This document shows, piece by piece, positions 7,410 to 16,123 of a DNA stretch of 39,582 nucleotides (within the stretch, counting starts at the first letter, position 1; every line of letters starts with the position of its first letter). The notes beneath the pieces are model-generated. The model saw only the letters and a program-made list of their open reading frames with translations. It was not told the DNA's origin and searched no databases. The DNA comes from Planctomycetia bacterium (lineage in GTDB: Bacteria; Planctomycetota; GCA-002687715). A program made the position numbers and the translations under genes. The DNA lies in NCBI GenBank assembly GCA_005790545.1, contig SXUL01000014.1, forward strand, positions 1-39,582. The letters run 5' to 3'.

Positions 7410-9651
7410 TGGTGGCCGCGCGTCCAGCGCGTTTGAGCACCTCCACGAAAAGGTCCAGCGCTGGGTCTGGGACCGTGGCTGGAGAGACTTGCGTGATGCT
7501 CAGGAAGCGGCCATTCCGCCGATTCTCGCCGGCAAACAAGACGTCATCATTGCCGCAGCGACCGCAGGCGGCAAGACCGAAGCGGCGTTCCTCCCTCTTG
7601 TTTCGAAGCTGTACGGTCAGCAGGTCCAAGGCATTGGCGTGCTGTACGTAGCCCCCCTGAAGGCACTCATCAACGACCAGTTCGGCCGGATAGAGGATCT
7701 TTGCGCCGCTCTCGAGATTCCAGTGCACAAGTGGCATGGAGATGTTGGCACCGATGACAAGCGTCGCGTTGTCGATCAGCCGTCAGGCATTCTGCTCATC
7801 ACGCCCGAATCGCTTGAGGCCATGTTCATCCTGCGAGGGCCGCGACTGCGCCGTATTTTCGAGGGACTGTGCTGCGTTGTTGTGGATGAACTGCACTCTT
7901 TCTTCGGCACCGAGCGCGGGCGGCAAGTGCAATCCTTGCTGCATCGAATGGAGTTGGTGCTCCGTCGGCGTGTGCCTCGGATCGGTCTGAGTGCCACTCT
8001 CGGTGACATGTCGCTGGCCGCCGAAATCCTGCGCCCGGGCGGAGGGCCAGACGTAGTGCAGATAGTCTCCGCGGCCACTGGTCAGGAGCTTCGCCTTCAG
8101 GTCCGAGGCTACGAGCATGTTCCGCCAGCGGTTCGCCTTGAGCAACCCGGCTCGGTATGCGAGGCGGATTCCAGCAGTTCGTTGCTGAAGGTCACCTCTG
8201 GTGATCACGTTGCCATAGCCCAACATCTCTACGAGAGACTTCGTGGAGCTGACAACCTGGTTTTCGCAAACAGCAGGGGTGTGGTTGAGACCTATGCGGA
8301 CTTGCTCCGGGAGATGTGTGAGCGAGACCGTGTGCCGAACGAGTTTCTCCCCCATCACGGCAGTCTTTCCAAAGCGCTGCGGGAAGATGTTGAGACGCGG
8401 CTGAAGGACCGCTCCGTGCCGCTCACGGCAGTCTGCACCAGCACTCTGGAAATGGGAATCGACATTGGCACGGTCAAGAGTGTTGCCCAGATTGGCCCGC
8501 CGCACTCGGTGTCCGCGCTGCGCCAACGCTTGGGGCGCTCAGGGCGACGTGGTGAACCCGCAATCATGCGCCTGTACATTCGAGAACCGAGGACCAATCC
8601 TGATGGTCCACCAGAAGATCAGCTTCGGACGTCCATTGTCCAGTCGGTGGCGACGGTGAATCTCCTCCTGGAGCGTTGGTGCGAGCCCCCCGAGGCTGGG
8701 TCTCTGCAGCTTTCGACCCTGGTGCAGCAGGTCTTGTCCCTGATCGCACAGTTCGGTGGAGTGCGTGCTCTAGATGCGTGGAACACTCTCTGTCAAACCG
8801 GACCGTTCAGGTCGGTTGACCAACCTGTCTTCGCATCCCTCTTGCGTGCGTTGGCCAAGCACGACCTGATCTCACAGGCTGGTGATGAGACATTGTTGCT
8901 AGGACTCGCTGGCGAGCGATTGGTTGGACACTACAGCTTCTACGCTGCCTTCGATGCCCCCGAGGAATACAGTGTGATTGCTGGAGACCGGAATCTCGGG
9001 AGGCTCCCGGTCACCATTCCTCTTGCTGAAGGCGAGTACATCCTGTTTGCCGGGCGTCGGTGGTGCATCACTTCGGTCGATGCTGACAAGCGGATCGTGT
9101 ATGTGTCGGCATCAAGGGCAGGCAGAGTTCCCCTCTTCGGCGGCCAGGCTGGGATCATCCATGATCGCGTACGGCAAGAGATGCGGCTTGTCTATGAACG
9201 CGGCACCGTCCCGAGTTACCTCGATGCTGAGGCGGGGCGGCTCTTCATGCAAGGAGTCGAGACTTTCAGACGATTCAAGTTGCACCAGAACATCGTCGTT
9301 GAGGATGGGTCTACCGTCGTTGTTCTGCCGTGGCGCGGCGATCGGATTCTCTCCACCGTGCTCCTTGCACTCCTGAGCCAAGGTATGAAGGTGCTTCGAA
9401 CCGGGCACGGAATCCAAGTGGGAGACACGGATCGCAACGCACTGAAGGAGCACGCCCATAGGCTTGTCCAAGACGGACCACCGTTGGCTCAAGCATTGGC
9501 GCAGGCCGCGTTGAACAAGAAGGGCGGCAAGCACTGTTGCTTCTTGTCCGAGGATCTACTCGATCTCGACTACGCATCACATTCACTGGACGTGGATGGA
9601 GCGTGGGAAGTGCTCCGCAACATTGCCGCTGACGACTGCGCTGTGGTCTAG
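7381..9651 (+). CDS. Lhr/BrxHI-like DEAD/DEAH superfamily 2 helicase
   Basis: 756 aa from the ATG at 7381, which overlaps the ATPase gene by 29 bases. An in-frame ATG 111 bases upstream would add a basic Ser/Pro/Arg-rich tail with no family match and is not preferred. Helicase motifs are complete: motif I ATAGGKTEA (Lys 65), Ia VAPLKALINDQ, II VVDELHSF (DELH 169-172), III LSATLGD (about 203-209), IV NLVFANSRGVVE, V CTSTLEMGIDIG, VI QRLGRSGRRG (382-391). The DELH box and the region after motif VI (a winged-helix-like LVQQVLSLIAQFGGVRA and a beta-rich GEYILFAGRRWCITSVD) are Lhr-core features. BrxHI of BREX belongs to the same group. Such enzymes unwind or translocate on nucleic acid using ATP. 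Here it is the last gene of the coupled three-gene unit. Confidence 0.9.
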   Translation: MTTSPPSSSSGGRASSAFEHLHEKVQRWVWDRGWRDLRDAQEAAIPPILAGKQDVIIAAATAGGKTEAAFLPLVSKLYGQQVQGIGVLYVAPLKALINDQFGRIEDLCAALEIPVHKWHGDVGTDDKRRVVDQPSGILLITPESLEAMFILRGPRLRRIFEGLCCVVVDELHSFFGTERGRQVQSLLHRMELVLRRRVPRIGLSATLGDMSLAAEILRPGGGPDVVQIVSAATGQELRLQVRGYEHVPPAVRLEQPGSVCEADSSSSLLKVTSGDHVAIAQHLYERLRGADNLVFANSRGVVETYADLLREMCERDRVPNEFLPHHGSLSKALREDVETRLKDRSVPLTAVCTSTLEMGIDIGTVKSVAQIGPPHSVSALRQRLGRSGRRGEPAIMRLYIREPRTNPDGPPEDQLRTSIVQSVATVNLLLERWCEPPEAGSLQLSTLVQQVLSLIAQFGGVRALDAWNTLCQTGPFRSVDQPVFASLLRALAKHDLISQAGDETLLLGLAGERLVGHYSFYAAFDAPEEYSVIAGDRNLGRLPVTIPLAEGEYILFAGRRWCITSVDADKRIVYVSASRAGRVPLFGGQAGIIHDRVRQEMRLVYERGTVPSYLDAEAGRLFMQGVETFRRFKLHQNIVVEDGSTVVVLPWRGDRILSTVLLALLSQGMKVLRTGHGIQVGDTDRNALKEHAHRLVQDGPPLAQALAQAALNKKGGKHCCFLSEDLLDLDYASHSLDVDGAWEVLRNIAADDCAVV

Positions 9652-9660
9652 CAGGATGAT

Positions 9661-9677
9661 TGGGGACTCGCTCCCCA
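9661..9677 (+). terminator. Candidate hairpin after the helicase gene
   Basis: TGGGGA-CTCGC-TCCCCA forms a 6-bp stem with a 5-base loop, 9 bases after the helicase stop. There is no T-run behind it, so it is only a plausible end-of-operon structure. The gap 9652-9738 holds nothing else obvious. Confidence 0.35.
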
Positions 9678-9738
9678 TGAGTGCTTTGCACTATTCAAAC
9701 TCTTCTCCTGCAACCGGTTGCTAGCATCCCGCCACAGC

Positions 9739-10395
9739 ATGGTCTTCATCTCGGTTCTCATCTTCTGGCTGGTTTCGCTCTGCCTCCACGAGTATGCGCA
9801 CGCGCGCGTCGCCTATGCAGGCGGCGACACGAGTGTGGTGGGCAAGGGCTACCTCACCATGAACCCGCTGCGGTACATGCACCCTGTCCTGAGCATCGTG
9901 CTGCCCATGGTGTTCCTGGCCCTCGGGTACATCGCGCTGCCGGGCGGTGCCGTCTACATCGACACGACACGCATCCGGAGCCGCGGCTGGCTCTCGCTCG
10001 TGTCGCTCGCGGGGCCGATGGCCAACCTCGCCATGTTCCTCTTCTGTGCGCTGCCCTTCGCACTCGGCTGGCACATCGGCCGGGATGATCTCGGATCCCT
10101 CTGGCCGAGCCTCGCCCTCTGCGCGTACTTCCAGGCCCTCGCCTTCGTGCTCAACATGCTGCCCATCCCGGGGCTCGACGGCTACGGAGTGATCGAGCCC
10201 TTCCTGCCGGACGGCATCCGCCAGTCGCTCGATTACGTGCGGCCCGCGGGGTTCTTCATCCTGCTCGCCATCTTCATCACCGAGAATCCGGTGAAGCATG
10301 CCGTCGGGCGCTGGATCGACACCTTGGTGCTCGGCCTCGATGTGAGCCCGGCCTATCTCATCGAGGGCCTCACTCTCTTCCGCTCGACGCTCTGA
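9739..10395 (+). CDS. Site-2-type (M50) membrane zinc metalloprotease
   Basis: 218 aa, very hydrophobic, with five to six predicted membrane segments. The zinc-binding motif HEYAH is at residues 17-21, inside the first membrane helix. The motif NPLRYMHPV follows it and the third-ligand region VLNMLPIPGLDGYG (Asn 139, Asp 147) is near the centre. These are the hallmarks of the compact rhomboid-unrelated S2P/Rip-like intramembrane proteases without PDZ domains. Such enzymes cut membrane-spanning substrates, often anti-sigma factors, but the substrate here is unknown. The ATG at 9739 is chosen because HEYAH then sits close to the N-terminus, as in the short members; an in-frame TTG 21 bases upstream is possible. 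It converges on the P5C dehydrogenase gene with 12 bp between stops. Confidence 0.85.
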   Translation: MVFISVLIFWLVSLCLHEYAHARVAYAGGDTSVVGKGYLTMNPLRYMHPVLSIVLPMVFLALGYIALPGGAVYIDTTRIRSRGWLSLVSLAGPMANLAMFLFCALPFALGWHIGRDDLGSLWPSLALCAYFQALAFVLNMLPIPGLDGYGVIEPFLPDGIRQSLDYVRPAGFFILLAIFITENPVKHAVGRWIDTLVLGLDVSPAYLIEGLTLFRSTL

Positions 10396-10407
10396 TGGGA
10401 AGGGTGT

Positions 10408-11988
10408 TCAGTCCGTGACGATGGTGCGCGACTGTTCGCGCATGAACTGCTGCAGGTAATTCCTGCCGCCAGCTCCGCGGCCTGTTGTGCCCGAGTTCTT
10501 CCAGCCCGTGAAAGTCTGCGCATCCACCACAGCGCCCGTGGAGCCGCCGCGGCGGCGGTTGCAGTAGGTGACGCCCGCTTCGATGTTGTTGAAAAAGCGC
10601 TCTCGTTCGCCCGCATCCTCCGTGAAGATGCCCGCCGTGAGCCCGAACTCCACATCGTTCGCGCGCGCGACAGCTTCCTCCAGAGTCTGGAAGCGATTCA
10701 CCGCCACGAAGGGCACGAAGAGTTCGCGCCGGAAGAGTTCGTGGCTCGCGGGCAGGCCGTCAACGATGGTGGGTTGCACGAAGTTGCCGTGTTCCAGTGC
10801 GCCTTCCAGCACGCGCTCACCACCGCAGAGCACGCGCCCGCCGTCCTTCTTCGCCAAGGCCACGGCCTCGACGAAAGTCTTGACCGCCTTGGCGTTGATG
10901 ATCGGCCCCATCCATGTGGCCCGCTCCGCGGGGTGACCGATGACCACGGCCTTCACGCGCGCGAGAATGCGTTCGATCAGCGCATCGGCCACGGACTCGT
11001 GCACATAGAGCCGGCTGCAGGCGGAGCACTTCTGTCCGCTGAAGCCGAAGGCCGCGTTGAAGACACCCTCGGCCGCCTTGTCGAGGTCCGCCTTGGCCGT
11101 GACGATGATCGGGTTCTTGCCGCCCATCTCGGCGATGACCGGCTTCGCCATGTGCTGCTGCGCGGCGTGCAGGATGCCGAGCCCGACCCCCACGCTGCCC
11201 GTGAACACGAATCCGTCCACGTCCGGGGAATCGACCATGGCCTGACCCACCACGCTGCCACTGCCATGCACGACGTTGAGCACGCCGTCCGGCACGCCCG
11301 CCTCCTTGAGGCACTGATAGACCATTTCGCCACACAGCGGCGTGTCCTGCGTCGGCTTCAAGACCACGGTGTTCCCCGTGACGAGCGCTCCGACAGTCAT
11401 GCCGGCCGTGATCGCGATGGGAAAGTTGAAGGGCGCGATCACCGCGAACACACCAAAGGGCACGAAACGGGTCTCGTTCATCTCGCCCGGGAAGGGCGAG
11501 CCCATGCGCGTGATGAAGCCGTTGTGCGCGCGCATCTGCTCCGCGTAGGAGCGGCAGAAGTCGATGGCTTCATCCACATCGATGCCGGCCTCGAAGCGCG
11601 ACTTGCCATTTTCGGCAGTCATCACCGCGGAGAGCTCCGCGTGGCGCCGCGTCATCACGTCCGCCGTGCGATCGAGCAGCGCCGCGCGCTCCTGCCACGC
11701 TGTCGCGCGCCAGGCTGGCAATGCCGCCTTGGCAGCTGCCACCGCGGCAAGTGCTTCTTCGCGAGTCCCCACCGGAAAGCGCCCGACCAGGATACGCCCG
11801 TCAAAGGGCGTGAACTTCTCCGCGTGGGCCACATGGCCGGTCACGTCCTTGCCGCCGATGTGCTGCGGCCAAGTCCGCCCGAGTTCCGCTGAGAGCGCTT
11901 TCCAGGCCGCTTCAAAACGGCTGTGCACGGCTTCGACACTTCCATCCTGCGCAGCGTGAAACCACGTATTGATGTTGCGGAAGTTCAT
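10408..11988 (-). CDS. Delta-1-pyrroline-5-carboxylate dehydrogenase
   Basis: 526 aa NAD(P)-dependent aldehyde dehydrogenase that oxidises glutamate semialdehyde/P5C to glutamate in proline and arginine breakdown. Key residues: Asn 188 in PFNFP, catalytic Glu 287 in EMGGKNP, nucleophile Cys 321 in SGQKCSACSR, and the ligand-binding tail NRRRGGSTGAVVDAQTF, GWKNSGTTGRGAGG and YLQQFMREQSRT. The tail and the long N-terminal extension before the NAD-binding domain are typical of the P5CDH (RocA/PruA C-terminal-like) branch rather than generic aldehyde dehydrogenases. The start MNFRNINTW at 11988 is preferred; an in-frame ATG 48 bases upstream would overlap the start region of the divergent gene at 12045. 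No proline dehydrogenase gene is in the window. Confidence 0.9.
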   Translation of the reverse strand: MNFRNINTWFHAAQDGSVEAVHSRFEAAWKALSAELGRTWPQHIGGKDVTGHVAHAEKFTPFDGRILVGRFPVGTREEALAAVAAAKAALPAWRATAWQERAALLDRTADVMTRRHAELSAVMTAENGKSRFEAGIDVDEAIDFCRSYAEQMRAHNGFITRMGSPFPGEMNETRFVPFGVFAVIAPFNFPIAITAGMTVGALVTGNTVVLKPTQDTPLCGEMVYQCLKEAGVPDGVLNVVHGSGSVVGQAMVDSPDVDGFVFTGSVGVGLGILHAAQQHMAKPVIAEMGGKNPIIVTAKADLDKAAEGVFNAAFGFSGQKCSACSRLYVHESVADALIERILARVKAVVIGHPAERATWMGPIINAKAVKTFVEAVALAKKDGGRVLCGGERVLEGALEHGNFVQPTIVDGLPASHELFRRELFVPFVAVNRFQTLEEAVARANDVEFGLTAGIFTEDAGERERFFNNIEAGVTYCNRRRGGSTGAVVDAQTFTGWKNSGTTGRGAGGRNYLQQFMREQSRTIVTD

Positions 11989-12044
11989 GGGCACGGTGTA
12001 GCACCGCAGACCTTCCGCGGCCACGCGCGGTAGCATCGCAACCC

Positions 12045-12989
12045 ATGAGCGTGCCGAAGCGCCTCTTGCAGGTGATGGAACTCGCGCGCGCCCTCGCTGG
12101 CAACAGCTCGGTAGTGCCCGGCCCTCTGCGCATCGAGATTCCGGAGGACTTGCTGCACCCGGTCCCGGCGCCCGTGGTGGCTCCGCTCCTCGCGAACGCG
12201 GCCTTCCTCGCCCCGCTCATCCACGCCTTGCCCTCGCCCTTCCTTGCCGGCGTGGAACGCACTGCGCGGGAGCACGATCTCTGGCTCGATCTTTCTGTCG
12301 TCCTGCCACACGCAGCAGCCCACCTCCCGCCGTCACTTCTGGAACGCACTGCGCGCCTGCACATCGATGTGCCCGCGGGAACTGGAGCGGATGAGGCTGC
12401 GCCCGTTCTGGCCGCGCTGGCCAAGCCGCTCCGTGGCAGTCTCGAGCTCTCCGTCGCCACGGGCGTGGAGGAACCAGAGGCTCTGCTGCAATGGGTCGCG
12501 CTCGCAGGAACAGCGGCTTCGGCCACAAAGCTCGCCTTCGTGCCACAGTCCGAGGGCGCCCGCTGGACGCTCCGCGCTGCGCAGCGAGATCTTGCAACCG
12601 CGGCGCATGCAGCCGGGATCGGTCTGCAGCTCCCGAACGGCTTTTGTCTGGCGCCACTCCGGGCTCCCGATCCTCTCGACTCGTGGAACATCCTGCACCA
12701 GTGCCTGCGCTCGCTGCTTGCACTGCACCCCGAGATCTGCCCCTTCCCTTTCCTCATGTTGCGTGTCACTTCCGCGGGCGCCTTCGGGGCCTGCCCTGTC
12801 GCAAAAGGCCCGCAGCTCCCGCGTGGGCCGGGAGCGCATTCCAGCGATGTGGCCATGGGGCTTCGTGCGGCATTCCTCGCAGGAAAACCACCTCCCGCAT
12901 GCACCGGCTGCACGCTCCGCGTCCACGTCACGGAATCCCTCGGCCACGAGGCGGGCTTCGTCCCCGCCCGCACCTGCCTCGAAGTCTGA
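12045..12989 (+). CDS. SPASM-like protein without a radical-SAM CxxxCxxC motif
   Basis: 314 aa. The N-terminal two-thirds has the rhythm of a TIM-barrel (LRIEIPEDLL, LWLDLSVVLP, ARLHIDVPAG, GSLELSVATG, TKLAFVPQSEG), as in radical-SAM enzymes, but no CxxxCxxC cluster motif is present. The C-terminus, about residues 230-295, has the texture of a SPASM/twitch auxiliary-cluster domain: EICPFPFLMLRVTSAGAFGA with CPVAKG, then DVAMGLRAAFLAGKPPPACTGCTL (quoted in pieces around its ends). Its Cys residues are spaced as an Fe-S-binding set would be. Radical-SAM/SPASM proteins commonly modify peptides. This one looks like a partner-type or decayed copy that keeps only the auxiliary half. That reading is inference from pattern. 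It is divergent from the P5C dehydrogenase gene, 56 bp apart. Confidence 0.55.
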   Translation: MSVPKRLLQVMELARALAGNSSVVPGPLRIEIPEDLLHPVPAPVVAPLLANAAFLAPLIHALPSPFLAGVERTAREHDLWLDLSVVLPHAAAHLPPSLLERTARLHIDVPAGTGADEAAPVLAALAKPLRGSLELSVATGVEEPEALLQWVALAGTAASATKLAFVPQSEGARWTLRAAQRDLATAAHAAGIGLQLPNGFCLAPLRAPDPLDSWNILHQCLRSLLALHPEICPFPFLMLRVTSAGAFGACPVAKGPQLPRGPGAHSSDVAMGLRAAFLAGKPPPACTGCTLRVHVTESLGHEAGFVPARTCLEV

Positions 12990-13043
12990 TGCGCATTGCC
13001 GCGCGCGCGCCGCATGCCACAATCCCCACCAAGGAACCGGAAC

Positions 13044-14054
13044 ATGCGCACGCTCAGCCTTCTTCTCCTCAGCTCCATCGCTCTTCTGGCCCAGCCCGGC
13101 CCCGAACCGAAGCCGCCCGCTCTCGAAGCAGCAGGTGAATCCTGTCTCTCGAACATCCGCCAGCTCACCTTTGACGGCGGGAAAAGCGGCGAGTCCTACT
13201 TCGCTCCCAGCGAGGACAGGATCTGCTTCCAGAGCGTGCGCGGCGACTGCCCGCATTACCAGATCTTCGTGCAGCGCCTCGACGGCACGCGCCTTGTGCG
13301 GGTGTCGCCGGGCAAGGGCCTCACGACCTGCAGCTTCTTCCACCCGACCGAACCCTTGATGCTCTGGGCGAGCACGCACCTCGATCCCGAAACGTACGGA
13401 CCACCGCCACCGCAGGCTGGGCGCTATGCGTGGGACAAGCACAAGTCCTTCGACATCTTCGTGAGCGGTCCGGAGGGCGAGAACCCGCGGCGCATCACGG
13501 ACGCGCCCGGCTATGACGCGGAGGGCGCCTTCTCGCCGGATGGCAAGCGCATCTGCTTCACCTCCGAACGCGATGGCGACTACGAGATCTACACCATGGC
13601 CTCCGACGGCTCGGATGTGCGCCGAGTCACCAACGCGAAGGGCTACGACGGCGGGCCATTCTTCTCGCCGGATGGCAAGAAGATCTGCTTCCGCGGTTTC
13701 CGCGACCCGGCCAATCCCCAGTTCGCACAGGTCTACACCATCAATGCTGATGGCACGGACGAGAAGCAACTCACCACGGATCAAGCGGTGAACTGGTGCC
13801 CGTGGTGGCACCCGAATGGTGAGTGGCTCATCTACTCCAAGAACGTGGGTGGTCACAGCAATTTCGAGCTGTTCTTGGTGCCCGCCGCCGGTGGCGCCAG
13901 TGTGCAGGTCACCACGCACCCCCTCGCGGATGTGCTGCCCGTCTTCAACAAGGACGGCACCAAGCTCCTCTGGACGAGCAAGCGCGCGGATGGCAAGTCG
14001 CAGGTCTGCATCGCGGATTTCAAACTGCCGGCAGCGCCCTCCACGGTGAAGTGA
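13044..14054 (+). CDS. Secreted TolB-like PD40 beta-propeller protein
   Basis: 336 aa. The ATG at 13044 follows AAGGAACCGG. A signal peptide (MRTLSLLLLSSIALLAQ) is followed by at least five propeller repeats of the PD40 type, such as FSPDGKRICFTSERDGDYEI with YTMASDGSDVRRVTNA, FFSPDGKKICFRGF, VYTINADGTDEKQLT, WWHPNGEWLIYSKN and VFNKDGTKLLWTSKRADG. The repeats match the C-terminal propeller of TolB. TolB itself has a separate N-terminal domain, which is missing here, so this is a periplasmic or surface propeller of unknown partner. Its stop overlaps the start of the phosphoesterase gene by one base (TGATG), so the two are probably translated together. Confidence 0.85.
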   Translation: MRTLSLLLLSSIALLAQPGPEPKPPALEAAGESCLSNIRQLTFDGGKSGESYFAPSEDRICFQSVRGDCPHYQIFVQRLDGTRLVRVSPGKGLTTCSFFHPTEPLMLWASTHLDPETYGPPPPQAGRYAWDKHKSFDIFVSGPEGENPRRITDAPGYDAEGAFSPDGKRICFTSERDGDYEIYTMASDGSDVRRVTNAKGYDGGPFFSPDGKKICFRGFRDPANPQFAQVYTINADGTDEKQLTTDQAVNWCPWWHPNGEWLIYSKNVGGHSNFELFLVPAAGGASVQVTTHPLADVLPVFNKDGTKLLWTSKRADGKSQVCIADFKLPAAPSTVK

Positions 14055-14818
14055 TGGCGCGCTTCGCCGTGATCTCCGACATCCACGCGAACAAGAGCGC
14101 GCTGGATGCGGTATTCGCGGCCATCGATGTGGCCGGCATTCCGGAGACGATCTGCCTCGGGGACATCATCGGCTACGGCCCCGATCCCGAATACTGCACC
14201 GACCTCGTGCGCGCACGCTGCAGCCATGTAGTGCGTGGCAATCACGATCACGCCCTCTTTCACGGCGCAACGCACTTCAATCCCTGGGCACGCGACGCGC
14301 TGCTGTACACCCGCTCACGCCTCGATCCGCGTCAGGTGTGTGACGCAGCAGCCCGCGCGCGTTGGGAGTGGCTGCGCTCGTTGCCGCTGATGAGCTGGCG
14401 CGGCTCCTTCCTCTTCATCCACGGCACCCCCCGCGATCCTCTGAACGACTACCTCTATGCGGACAGCCCGGATCTCGGCGATGAGCAGGAACTCGGACAC
14501 ATCTTCGACCCCGTGGCCCACGCCATGTTCTGTGGACACACCCACGTGCCCTGCCACATTCGCAGCGATGGCTGCAGCGCCGACATTCAGGAAGATGGCG
14601 CCTCTCTCGAACTCGATCCCGAACTGAAGCACGTGGTGAATGTGGGCAGCGTCGGCCAGCCCCGCGACGGCAACCCGCGTGCAAGTTGGGTGGAAGTGGA
14701 CGGCATCAGCGTGCAATTCCATCGCACTCCCTACGACATCGAAGCCACCGCAAGCCGCATTCTCGCGACCGGATTCCTCGACCCCTTTCTTGCCGAACGC
14801 CTCGCCGAAGGGGTGTGA
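14054..14818 (+). CDS. Calcineurin-like metallophosphoesterase
   Basis: 254 aa. The dinuclear-metal signature is complete: Asp 9 and His 11 in ISDIHANKSAL, Asp 37 in GDIIGYGPDP, Asn 63 and His 64 in RGNHDHA, His 123 in FIHGTP, and His 162 and His 164 in CGHTHVP. NVGSVGQPRDGNPRASW near the C-terminus is the family signature of the YfcE/DR1281-like group that hydrolyses phosphodiesters. The substrate is not defined by sequence. It is translationally coupled to the PD40 gene before it, and the gene at 14843 follows after 24 bp on the same strand, so these three probably share a transcript. Confidence 0.88.
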   Translation: MARFAVISDIHANKSALDAVFAAIDVAGIPETICLGDIIGYGPDPEYCTDLVRARCSHVVRGNHDHALFHGATHFNPWARDALLYTRSRLDPRQVCDAAARARWEWLRSLPLMSWRGSFLFIHGTPRDPLNDYLYADSPDLGDEQELGHIFDPVAHAMFCGHTHVPCHIRSDGCSADIQEDGASLELDPELKHVVNVGSVGQPRDGNPRASWVEVDGISVQFHRTPYDIEATASRILATGFLDPFLAERLAEGV

Positions 14819-14842
14819 CGCAGCCGACGTAGAGTGTGCGCC

Positions 14843-16123
14843 ATGGCTCTCCGCCGCGATACCGTTCTCTTCGTCGTGCTCTTTCTCGCGGCATTCGTCG
14901 GCACGGTGCTGTTGGTGGCGGGCACGGACATCCTCAAAGCCGTGGGCTTGGGAGAACCCGCGAGCAACGCATCCGAGCGCGGTGCTCAACCGGGCGGTCT
15001 CCCTGCGCCACATGCTCTGCACGCGCCGAGCGCGGCACCCGGCACCAACGCATCGAACGCGGCCGGGGGCAACACTGCCAACGCCAACACGAAACTCGCG
15101 ACCCTGCATGTGGACGTGCTGCCGGACAAAGGGCAGGTCGGACTGGTTCAAGCTTCGCTCACGCCACCGGCGGGAGAACTCACGGACAACCGCAACGGGT
15201 CCTTCAGCCTCCGCGGTATTCCCCCGGGGCGCTATCGACTCGCGGTGTGGGCTCAGGGTTTCCAGCCCATCCGCGGCGAGTTCCTCGAGTTCGCTGCGGG
15301 AGAAGCGAAGGAACTCAAACTCGACATGCGCGCGGGCGTCACGCCCCGGGGCTTCACGCTGGATGCAGAAACGCGCATCCCGGTGGCCAACGCGCGCGTC
15401 GAGTTCGTCGGGCATGCCCATGTGCAGTCCGATGCGAACGGCGCCTTCGAGGTCCCGTGGGCTCTCGCGCCCGAAGCGCTGGAGGACATGGTCGTAAGCC
15501 ATCCGGAGTACGACACCATTGCACTCCGCCGGCATGCCTGGGGCGATGTGAACCGCATGCAGATCGGGCTCGGCCGTGGCCAAGGGGCCGTCATCGGGCG
15601 CTTCACGCAGATGGGCACACGGGCACTCCCCGCCGAGGCTCGGGTGCGCGCGTACATGACCAACACGGACAACTCGCGCGAGCTGCGCCGTGAGCTCATC
15701 TTCAACACGGCGGAGGAATTCCAGATTCCGCGCATGACCTACGGGGCCTATGCGCTGGTCGTCGATTTCCCCGGCACCAACCTCCCCGCGCGCACGGAAG
15801 AAGTGCATGTGGGCTCACAGCAACCCGTGCAGGTGGTCTTCCCGTTCAGCGGCGGCATCCGTCTCGAGGGCACGCTGCGCGCGCGCGCTGGAGCGCCGCT
15901 GCCAACGCGCGTCGAGCTCATCGGCGAAGACGGCCGTTCAGTGCTCGAGGTCACCAGCGCCGCAGGTGGCGTGTTCCTGATGGAAGCAGCACCTGCAGGA
16001 CGCTGGCGACTCCGCGTGCACTGGGGACTCCCCTGGTTCAACACGGATCATTTCGAGATCGGTGCCGAGGAGCCCGTGCAGCTCATGGAAGTGGACTGCG
16101 ACAAGCAGTTGATCGTGCGCTGA
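14843..16123 (+). CDS. Membrane-anchored carboxypeptidase-regulatory-like (Ig-fold) protein
   Basis: 426 aa. A single N-terminal hydrophobic helix (DTVLFVVLFLAAFVGTVLLVAG) anchors the protein. A low-complexity Ala/Asn/Gly linker follows (about residues 45-85, for example AAGGNTANANTK). The rest is beta-rich with carboxypeptidase-regulatory-like or CnaB-like modules: NGSFSLRGIPPGRYRLAVWAQGFQPI, GFTLDAETRIPVANARVEFVGH with DANGAFEVP, and EGTLRARAGAPLPTRVELI (each shortened or read in pieces). The motif GxPPGRYRLAV is characteristic. Such proteins are extracytoplasmic adhesive or structural proteins. It has the same module style as the gene at 21559-23058. It converges on the VOC gene with one base between the two stop codons. 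Confidence 0.75.
   Translation: MALRRDTVLFVVLFLAAFVGTVLLVAGTDILKAVGLGEPASNASERGAQPGGLPAPHALHAPSAAPGTNASNAAGGNTANANTKLATLHVDVLPDKGQVGLVQASLTPPAGELTDNRNGSFSLRGIPPGRYRLAVWAQGFQPIRGEFLEFAAGEAKELKLDMRAGVTPRGFTLDAETRIPVANARVEFVGHAHVQSDANGAFEVPWALAPEALEDMVVSHPEYDTIALRRHAWGDVNRMQIGLGRGQGAVIGRFTQMGTRALPAEARVRAYMTNTDNSRELRRELIFNTAEEFQIPRMTYGAYALVVDFPGTNLPARTEEVHVGSQQPVQVVFPFSGGIRLEGTLRARAGAPLPTRVELIGEDGRSVLEVTSAAGGVFLMEAAPAGRWRLRVHWGLPWFNTDHFEIGAEEPVQLMEVDCDKQLIVR

Larger units (their letters stand above)
3030..9738. other. Putative acquired genomic block (TerB/BrxD/BrxHI-like module)
   Basis: This interval covers the rimP-downstream gap, three coupled genes and the gap before the M50 protease. Hand counts of two 60-base lines inside (from 4381 and 6661) gave 53% and 52% GC. 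Lines at 12361 and 28801 in the flanks gave 70% and 67%. Codon choice is also visibly looser inside, with more A/T at third positions. The content is accessory, of a type seen in defence and stress operons, between housekeeping-type neighbours. No integrase, terminal repeat or tRNA attachment site was found, so the boundaries are approximate and the transfer is inferred. Confidence 0.5.
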
